Below, in pieces: positions 56,985-64,000 of a stretch of 64,000 nt of DNA. Every line of letters begins with the position of its first letter. The stretch's first letter is position 1. The position numbers were made by a program, and so were the translations under genes. Source of the DNA: Gonocerus acuteangulatus (Eukaryota; Arthropoda; Insecta; Hemiptera; Coreidae); assembly GCA_946811695.1 (NCBI GenBank), contig OX328132.1, positions 126,556,308-126,620,307 on the forward strand. Reading direction: 5' to 3'. The notes beneath the pieces are model-generated. The model was not told the origin of the DNA. It did no database searches and saw only the letters and a list, made by a program, of their open reading frames with translations.

Positions 56985-57145
56985 AAATAGGTACATATTC
57001 ATACCTACACACTTTCATATTCACATACTATGTATATCCATAGATACATACACACGCATACATACGCGCACACATATACGCACATACATACATATATACA
57101 TACTCACAAGCATACACACATACATCCACACACATATACAAAGGC
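56985..57145. repeat. Imperfect CA/CATA simple repeat
   Basis: ACATACA-type interrupted simple sequence between the two inverted family B copies. Confidence 0.8.
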
Positions 57146-57381
57146 AGTATTTCTAAAAGACAGTATTTAGTTTCTCAGAAAATGCAATAATGAAGTCAAT
57201 CGTCAAAACAGTCTGTATTAACCTAGATAGTGTGCGTATTTGGGGATTGAATACCGGGGTTAAAAATAATGCGTTGAAGCGCATAGACATTTTTAGCTCT
57301 AAAATAATAAAGAACATGAGAGTTTACAATGAAGTTTTCAATGATCATTGGCTTTTCCTAGAATCAGAATCTATACTAAAA

Positions 57382-58740
57382 AAGTCCGATTCGCAGGAAC
57401 TGCGTCATCTTAGCGCGGTTCCGTTCTTATCTCTAGTGTTTATGAAGGCATAGAATAGAAAAAGTTATTACTTTGTTTAGATAAATAGCGAAACAGCTAT
57501 CCAAATGAAATCTCAAACAAACCAGTCTTGAAAGGTCTTTGTTGATTTACAATCATACCTGTATGGGTCAGCTCTCCCATAAGTCGGGCAGAAAGGCCTC
57601 CGCTCAGAGGCATTTGGAAAGCCTTGGGATCTCTCTCTTTAAACGCTACATTTCTAACAATAAATTGATCTTCTTATTTTACTTAATCTGTTTTATTGTC
57701 AAATACATTATCTGACTATAAGCAATTTAAAAATAACAAGGAATAAAACAGACAAAAAGAAAAGTTCGAATAAGCGAAATCAATTACTTAAAAGTTTTAA
57801 GCACTTATTTCTCCGATTGACATCGCTTATTCAAAACTTTCTTTAAAACCATTCTTGTAGACCATTTAGTAAGCTTTCGAATGGTAACCTTTCGCTTCCC
57901 AAGATTTTCAACCGTTTTCGAGATATTAAGAAATTATACGAAGTTCCCAAAACTTTTTATTATTTCTGACAACAGAAAATTGGTCTCATTTTACCTATCC
58001 TGTTTTACACACACATACATTTTCCTTACAAATACAACATAAGAAATTACAAAAATAAAAAGCAATAAAAAACCAAGGGAAAGAGACAAAAAGAACGACA
58101 AAAACCCGTTCATAAGAACAAAACAGACATATTTGAAGTTTTAAGCACTTATTTCTCCGATTGACATAACCTAATCAAAAATAGTTTTAGAATCATTTTT
58201 GTAGAGAATTTAGTAAGCTTTCAAATAGTTTCAATCCACTTACCACGATTTCCCAACCGTGTTCGAGATATTAATGAAAGTATACGAAGTTTCCAAAACT
58301 TTTCATGTCTGTTCATAAAATATTTTATTCTAACCCTTCCTTAACTCCAAACGTAACATAACTTTCAACATACTAGTTTTAATGAAAGTAGAACATGCAG
58401 ATAATGTTTCAACTGAATCCCGTTATTCTAAGTACCCAAACCAAAAACGGTATTCAAAAACTATTTTTCCAATTTTCTCAACAACGGTTAAAGCTATCGC
58501 CTTGAAAATGGTTTCATTCGTTTTCCTAGCCCAAGAAGCCTATAAAACGAGTACTTACAAGCTTATGAACTCAAAAACGTAAGCGTTACGATTTTTTCTG
58601 CGCGAATTTCGCCCCAAACGCCATCTTCCAGTGGGCGGATTTTGCTGGTTAACGAACTTGACCTTTCAAATTGGACGACAGATTTTTGTACCAAATTTCA
58701 TCAAAATCGGACCATTCGTCTTCTATTTAGAGAGCGAACA

Positions 58741-58812
<72 letters not shown>

Positions 58813-58978
58813 TATACATATATATATATATATACAAATTTGAACCACCGTTATTTTCGGTTTCTAGGGGTTCTGGAACGCAAAATTTTCTAGTCGGCAC
58901 TTCCGGATCGTTTCATTGTATCAACCTTATAAGCGGGGTTCCTCCCTATGGGGGAGGGAGGAACCGCGCTAAAAGGGC
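57382..58978 (-). mobile_element. Family B repeat, reverse half of an inverted pair
   Basis: Begins AGTCCGATTCGCAGGAACTG, then TTAGCGCGGTTCC, and ends with the conserved hairpin and GGAACCGCGCTAA at about 58975. Two tandem blocks and a TA microsatellite (58744-58807) lie inside. Orientation is opposite to 55068-56980, 0.4 kb away. Confidence 0.8.
58744..58807. repeat. (TA)n microsatellite of family B
   Basis: About 32 TA units. Confidence 0.97.
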
Positions 58979-59239
58979 GCATTTTAAATGCCCAATGCAA
59001 TTGATTCCACTATTAAAATCACTTGATGATTTAGAAAGGTTTTTTTAAAAGCTATTGAACCAAGGGATTGGTCTAATCATTTAGTCTCTGGTGGAAACCT
59101 AATGGACCATTGTGGCTTTCCTTGACTTCTAAATTATTAATTTTCAGACACCAATTTCACATGGACAAATGTTCACATCACAGCCTCCCAGTCAAATCGA
59201 GTGTATTTCAGAAATATCTTGTCCTAAACTAAAACCACT

Positions 59240-62200
59240 CGTCTGGGAGGTGTGCTGAGAGAAGTGGTGGTGGCCTCGGCCTACCTCCCATACGAGCAGT
59301 GCAATCCACCTGGAGAGAGAATGCGAAGCGCCGTGGAACACTGCAGGAGGAGAGGACTGCAGTGTCTGGTAGGATGCGACGCAAATGCACACCACACAAT
59401 CTGGGGAAGTACTAATTGTAATCCTAGAGGTGAGTCACTATTAGAATATATTATGAATAATGACTTGCACGTTGTCAATAAAGGTAATGAGCCAACCTTC
59501 ATAATTAAGAATAGGAGGGAAGTCATTGATATTACCCTTGCTACTAGGTGGTTAACAACGGTGATCAGGAACTGGAGGGTAGAGGAGGAAGTTTCGGGTT
59601 CAGATCACAGGTATATCACATATAGGTTAGACGGGGAAGGGCCTGTAGCTCTTACCCTAAGAAATCCAAGATACACTGACTGGGATCGGTATAGGGAAAT
59701 TCTAGCCTGTAGGATGGATAGCTGTCCACAGAGGGTTAACACTTGTCTTGAACTGGAGGTTATGAACAATTTTCTCACGGAAGCTGTTATCAAGGCGTAT
59801 GAGGATAGCTGTGTTGGGAAGGTTCAGAACAATAACAGCAATTCCACATGGTGGAACAAAAACCTATCACAGCTCCGGAGGGAGACGAGAAGACTCTTTA
59901 ATAAGGCTAAAAGGAATGGGTCCTGGGAGGAGTACAGGAAGAAAATGGCACAGTACACAGCTGCCGTGAGGAAAGCGAAGAGAGAGGCCTGGAGGAAATT
60001 CTGCTCTGAGGTGGGATGTATAGCGGAATATTCAAGACTCCACAAGATACTCGCGAAAAGTCCCACCAAAAATATGGGGACTGTGAAGAAAGAAGAGGGT
60101 TTCACGGAGTCAGCCGAGGAATCCCTGGACTACATACTTGCAACACACTTTCCTGACAGCGAGCTGGTTAATCCGGATGACAATGATTGTCCAGTCAGGA
60201 GAGGTAAACCGGAGGTATGGAAACGTGGAAAGGAGGTAGTGAGAGCGGCTCACGTCAGATGGGCCATCAGGTCCTTCAGTCCATACAAATCACCGGGAAT
60301 AGATGGGATCTATCCTGCCTTCTTGCAACAAGGGATGGAGATACTTTTATCAGCACTCATTACGCTCTTCAGAAGTAGTCTTGTACTAGGCTACATACCA
60401 CGGAACTGGAGAGTAGCCAGACTATGCTTTATCCCCAAACCAGGAAGGGCGTCACACCTGTATGCAAAGGACTACAGACCGATATGTCTATCATCTTTCT
60501 TACTCAAAACACTAGAGAAGATCATAGACAGACACATCAGGGATTCTGCGCTAAAACATAATCCTCTTGACAAGCAACAGTACGCATATCAGACAGGCAA
60601 ATCGTGCGAATTAGCACTACATGATCTGGTGTGCAAGCTGGAGAGGACTGTACAGTACAAGGAGACAGCACTATGTGCATTTCTAGACGTGGAGGGAGCT
60701 TTTGATAAAACTCCCATCGCGGCGGTAAGAGACGCCATGGTCAGTAGGAAAGTAGAGGAATTCATAACAGACTGGACGGTAACCCTTTTGAGAGATCGTA
60801 CCATAAGGCTGTTAGAGGGAACTTACTGCAAACATATTAAACCAAGGACAGGCTGCCCCCAGGGGGGAGTCTTATCACCTCTGTTGTGGTGTATGGTGGT
60901 AGATACACTGCTGACAAGACTCAAGGATCAGGGATTTAATGTACAGGCGTATGCTGATGACCTGGTGATTACAGTGGCGGGGAAGGTACTACCTACTCTA
61001 GCTGAACTGCTCGATGCAGCACTACGCATTGTGGACGAATGGTGCAGGGATAAACATCTTAAGATTAACCCGCAGAAGATTACACTGGTACCCTTCACAA
61101 CAAGAAGGAAAGTGGAGGGACTAGGTACACCGAAGCTTGCAGGTAGCAATTTAAGCTATTCCAGTACAGTAAAATATTTAGGAGTCACCTTGGACTCGAA
61201 ACTTAACTGGAAGGAGCACATCCACAACACAGCCAACAAGGCCACACGGACCCTGTGGGCATGTAGGAGAGTTGTTGGGAACAACTGGGGCATAACCCCT
61301 AAGGCTATGCATTGGATCTACACTGCGATTGTGAGACCGATAATTACGTATGGTGCAATAGTGTGGTGGCATCGCTGCGACACCACAATCAATAAGAGAA
61401 TACTAGGCTCTCCGCAAAGGATGGCTTGCCTGATGATTACAGGCGCAATGGGCTCCACCCCCACGGGGGCTATGGAGATCCTGCTTAACCTAAGGCCAAT
61501 AGAGATTTTTATTGAAGAAATGGCTAGACATACGGCATATAGGTTCAGTATATTGGGACAGAAACCATGTCCAACGTTTAGTGCACACTGTGATATTATC
61601 CGAAGGAATCTGCAGGAACCAATTCTCTGCATGCCTTCGGACTACCAAGACCAGATAACCTTCAGCTCAAATTTTGTTACAATAATCAAAACAAGAGAGG
61701 AGGCGATGGGACATAAAATGATACAAAGCCGGGTAGACAGCTGTGGATTTACCGACGGCTCGAAAACTGAACTAGGTACAGGAGCAGGGGTGTGGATTCA
61801 GAATACCACACATAGTCTCAACATACCACTTGGCAATTATGCTACAGTGTTTCAAGCTGAGGTATTGGCCATTAGTATGTGTGCGGACATCATGAACAGC
61901 GGACATCCTAGAGACAAACGCTTTACAATATTCTCTGACAGCCAAGCCGCTATAAGGGCACTAGCTGCAAACAGAATAAAATCTAAGGTCGTACAGGAGT
62001 GTAAGGATAGCTTGGATAATCTAGGCAGGTATAACGGGGTCAAACTAGAGTGGGTACCAGGGCACTCTGGCATACCTGGGAATGAGAAGGCTGATGAATT
62101 GGCTAATATAGGAGCATCCATGACACCTCTTTCGCCAGAACCAATATGTGGAATTGCACCGGCTGTTGCCAGATTGAACATCCGTAGGTGGGCTGAAGCT

Positions 62201-62666
62201 GAACACAAGAGGAAATGGAGCAGAAGTGCTACACAGAGACAGGCGAAGCAATTTATGGTCTTTGCGGATAAGAAAAGAACGGATTCACTGCTTAAGCTAT
62301 GTAGAAGCAAGGTGAAACTACTGACAGCCCTAATTACAGGGCACTGCAAACTACGGAGACACCTCTACTCCATGGGACTCTCCAATACAACATGGTGCAG
62401 ATTGTGCTCTGAGGATGACGAGACCCCATACCATATTGTATGCAGATGCACAACGCTGGCAGCCAAGAGGTATTTGCACTTTGGGACGGCGATAATTGAT
62501 GATCCAAGGAGGATACCGGAGCTGAACATCACAACGTTAAGGAAGTTCATCTCGGATACGGGTCTGGCATTGTAACAGAACGACACGTCAGGTGGCACAA
62601 TAGGTCTTATAGGCCTCGGTGCGGTTCCTCGGTTAGCCGGGCACCTTGTCTCTAAAAATCTAAAAT
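59240..62666 (+). mobile_element. Young 5'-truncated non-LTR retrotransposon with 11-bp duplication
   Basis: Flanked by CTAAAACCACT at 59229-59239 and 62667-62677. The 3' end is TCTAAAAATCTAAAAT, short tandem repeats rather than poly-A. The ORF has no stop or frameshift over 1107 codons, so insertion was recent. The 5' end is missing part of the endonuclease, and there is no ORF1. Confidence 0.85.
59252..62575 (+). CDS. LINE ORF2 polyprotein: partial endonuclease, reverse transcriptase, RNase H
   Basis: The 1107 residues read as: the C-terminal half of an apurinic-type endonuclease (GCDANAHH 41-48; SDH 117-119); a reverse transcriptase at about 330-600 with SPGIDGI (347-353), FLDVEGAFD (477-485), GCPQGGVLSPLLW (534-546) and catalytic YADD (567-570); thumb text KYLGVTLD (641-648); an RNase H at about 830-955 with D835 (DGSK), E870, D896 (SDSQAA) and H938/D948; and a zinc-knuckle-like C-x2-C-x8-H-x4-C at 1049-1066. 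RNase H plus endonuclease places it in the Jockey/I/R1/Loa group; the clade is unresolved. The chosen ATG is simply the first in the truncated frame. The N-terminal endonuclease residues are missing, so autonomous movement is unlikely. Base composition is clearly more GC-rich than its surroundings. Confidence 0.9.
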   Translation: MLREVVVASAYLPYEQCNPPGERMRSAVEHCRRRGLQCLVGCDANAHHTIWGSTNCNPRGESLLEYIMNNDLHVVNKGNEPTFIIKNRREVIDITLATRWLTTVIRNWRVEEEVSGSDHRYITYRLDGEGPVALTLRNPRYTDWDRYREILACRMDSCPQRVNTCLELEVMNNFLTEAVIKAYEDSCVGKVQNNNSNSTWWNKNLSQLRRETRRLFNKAKRNGSWEEYRKKMAQYTAAVRKAKREAWRKFCSEVGCIAEYSRLHKILAKSPTKNMGTVKKEEGFTESAEESLDYILATHFPDSELVNPDDNDCPVRRGKPEVWKRGKEVVRAAHVRWAIRSFSPYKSPGIDGIYPAFLQQGMEILLSALITLFRSSLVLGYIPRNWRVARLCFIPKPGRASHLYAKDYRPICLSSFLLKTLEKIIDRHIRDSALKHNPLDKQQYAYQTGKSCELALHDLVCKLERTVQYKETALCAFLDVEGAFDKTPIAAVRDAMVSRKVEEFITDWTVTLLRDRTIRLLEGTYCKHIKPRTGCPQGGVLSPLLWCMVVDTLLTRLKDQGFNVQAYADDLVITVAGKVLPTLAELLDAALRIVDEWCRDKHLKINPQKITLVPFTTRRKVEGLGTPKLAGSNLSYSSTVKYLGVTLDSKLNWKEHIHNTANKATRTLWACRRVVGNNWGITPKAMHWIYTAIVRPIITYGAIVWWHRCDTTINKRILGSPQRMACLMITGAMGSTPTGAMEILLNLRPIEIFIEEMARHTAYRFSILGQKPCPTFSAHCDIIRRNLQEPILCMPSDYQDQITFSSNFVTIIKTREEAMGHKMIQSRVDSCGFTDGSKTELGTGAGVWIQNTTHSLNIPLGNYATVFQAEVLAISMCADIMNSGHPRDKRFTIFSDSQAAIRALAANRIKSKVVQECKDSLDNLGRYNGVKLEWVPGHSGIPGNEKADELANIGASMTPLSPEPICGIAPAVARLNIRRWAEAEHKRKWSRSATQRQAKQFMVFADKKRTDSLLKLCRSKVKLLTALITGHCKLRRHLYSMGLSNTTWCRLCSEDDETPYHIVCRCTTLAAKRYLHFGTAIIDDPRRIPELNITTLRKFISDTGLAL

Positions 62667-62677
62667 CTAAAACCACT

Positions 62678-62861
62678 TATCTAAGATCAACGAGGCTGCA
62701 GAGAGAATTTAAATATTAATATCGTATAATTTATTATGTCCTGCTTTAATTTTATTATTATTTTAATATAAGCTTCACCGAACTGTTGAGGGTGATTCAT
62801 ATGGCTAAATAAGAGGATATATTCGTTCAAATATTTATTTTTTTTGGGCATCACAATCCAA
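62678..62861. other. Short flank 3' of the LINE
   Basis: AT-rich sequence between the LINE target-site duplication and the next MITE. No gene seen. Confidence 0.4.
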
Positions 62862-63114
62862 GGGCGTATATAAGAGGGGGAGGCTAAGAAGGGTGCAGCC
62901 CCCCCCCCCCGAAATTTTTATTTGATGGTAAAAATGTGACATAAAACCCTTAAAAATAAACTAAATAAGATCACTTAGTTTATAAAAAATAGTTTATTTT
63001 AGGTGTAATGACGTTTTAGTTGCCTAAAACTATTCCAAGTTCTAAATAGTTATTATTCCATACCCCGGAAATGGTCCCAACCCCTCCCGCCTTTATGTTT
63101 TCCTATGTACGCCC
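62862..63114. mobile_element. MITE with GGCGTATATA termini, copy 2
   Basis: Ends GGGCGTATATA and TATGTACGCCC. The same interior as 3988-4264 is present (CATAAAACCCTTAAAAATAA; CGGAAATGGT), with a C-run of 12. Confidence 0.65.
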
Positions 63115-63220
63115 ATGTCACTATCTCTTGGTTTTATTGGGGGAGATGCTCCAGAGTACTGGTATATCCTCCTCCCCCAAACAAAAAAATATATGCGGTA
63201 ATTGTGAAATTTAGGGGCCA

Positions 63221-63380
63221 CCTCACCGTTTTTTTTAATTGCACTGCAGCGTATTTTGCTGCACTAAATACGAATCCGTTTAAAAAGAAAAAAAAAAATA
63301 AATAAATAAAATATCGCTCTCAACTAGGAAAAAAGTTATTCAGGACTAAAGTTCACTGTTATGCAGGTTAGGAAAGCAAG
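63221..63380. mobile_element. Fragment of the 3.3-kb MITE family
   Basis: Matches the left arm at 3320-3450: CACTAAATACGAATCCGTTT, an A-rich run, then GCTCTCAACTAGGAAAAAAG and AAGTTCACTGTTAT. Confidence 0.6.
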
Positions 63381-63396
63381 GGTAAACAAAGATATT

Positions 63397-63499
63397 TTTA
63401 CCCCGCTTATAAGGTTGATCTCTTGACGCAATCCGAAAGTGCTGACTAGAAAATTTTGCGTTTCAGAACCCCTAGAGACCGAAAATAATGGTTCAAATT

Positions 63500-63566
<67 letters not shown>

Positions 63567-64000
63567 CTCCTCGCGCCATACGTCAGCGAATAATGGTCCG
63601 ATTTTGATGATTTTTGGTACAAAAATCTTTCGTCTAATTTAAAAGGTCAAGTTCGATAACCAGCAGAATCCGCCCACCGGAACATGGTTTTTGAAGCGAA
63701 TGTCGCGCGATAAAAATCGTTCCGCTTACTTCATATGCTTGCAAGTACTCGTTTTATAGGCTTCTTGGCCTAGAAAAACGAATGAAACCATTTGCAATGC
63801 AATAGCTTTAACCGTTTTCGAGAAACTTGGAAAAATAGTTGTTGAATAACGTTTTTGGTTTGGGTACTTAGAATCATAAGATTCAGTTGAAACATTTTCT
63901 GCATGCTCGAATTTTATCAAATCTAATATGTTGAAAATTTGGTTACGTTTGGAGATAAGTAAGGGTTAGAATATTTTATTAACAGACATGAAAACTTTTG
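63397..64000 (+). mobile_element. Family B repeat, copy running off the window
   Basis: Starts at CCCCGCTTATAAGGTTGATC, lacking the terminal hairpin, and continues through the TA microsatellite (63503-63562) and the conserved body to the window end. Confidence 0.75.
63503..63562. repeat. (TA)n microsatellite of family B
   Basis: About 30 TA units. Confidence 0.97.

Noticed and set aside
59192..62676. Numerous open frames antisense to the LINE ORF
   Set aside because: Shadows of a long, GC-richer coding frame on the + strand; none has family features.

Overview
The window looks like arthropod, most likely insect, nuclear DNA. It is AT-rich, has multi-kilobase introns with GT-AG splice sites, and is crowded with transposable elements. 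The insect assignment rests mainly on a GPI-anchored Ly6/uPAR gene that resembles the insect septate-junction gene crimpled. I cannot place it below that level.

Two host genes are supported, and they are convergent. On the + strand, six coding exons (8295-8945, 13985-14146, 15144-15261, 17756-17858, 24831-24885, 31251-31268) join in phase into a 368-residue PP2C-type Ser/Thr phosphatase of the PPM1A/PPM1B (Drosophila alphabet) type. On the - strand, four exons (53290-53236, 53081-52929, 49411-49258, 45702-45576) join into a complete 162-residue secreted Ly6 protein. It has a signal peptide, ten cysteines and a GPI-anchor tail. Its exons are short, so it only appears when they are assembled across introns. 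About 14.3 kb separates the two stop codons. This stretch is T-rich on the + strand after the phosphatase and A-rich on the + strand before the Ly6 gene, as long convergent 3' UTRs would be.

Almost everything else is mobile DNA. (a) 0.4-4.3 kb: a foldback-like transposon with long inverted arms around a decayed uncharacterised ORF, then two MITEs. (b) Phosphatase introns: two tRNA-derived SINEs, a Merlin-like element, TTAA-flanked (piggyBac-type) MITEs, and a four-level nest (pogo-like > hAT > LINE > SINE). Intron 5 holds two long palindromic MITEs inside a repeat named family B here. (c) 36.5-41.8 kb: TTAA-flanked MITEs and a deleted piggyBac. (d) Ly6 introns: a LINE fragment with a restriction-like endonuclease, a TTAA element with 44-bp palindromic repeats, a Tigger remnant, an inverted dimer and a second Merlin derivative. 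(e) 55-64 kb: family B copies, partly in an inverted pair, and a young 5'-truncated LINE with an open 1107-codon ORF and an 11-bp target-site duplication.

The most interesting signal is a set of short elements carrying hammerhead-ribozyme-like cores (CTGANGA, stem II, GAAA, very short stem III). The best is at 42174-42789: one inverted and two tandem 196-bp units, each with the core, bounded by a perfect 13-bp target-site duplication. A 144-bp single-unit relative with a 12-bp duplication lies in phosphatase intron 2. This architecture matches metazoan retrozymes, which are small circular-RNA retroelements. All ribozyme calls are by eye and untested.
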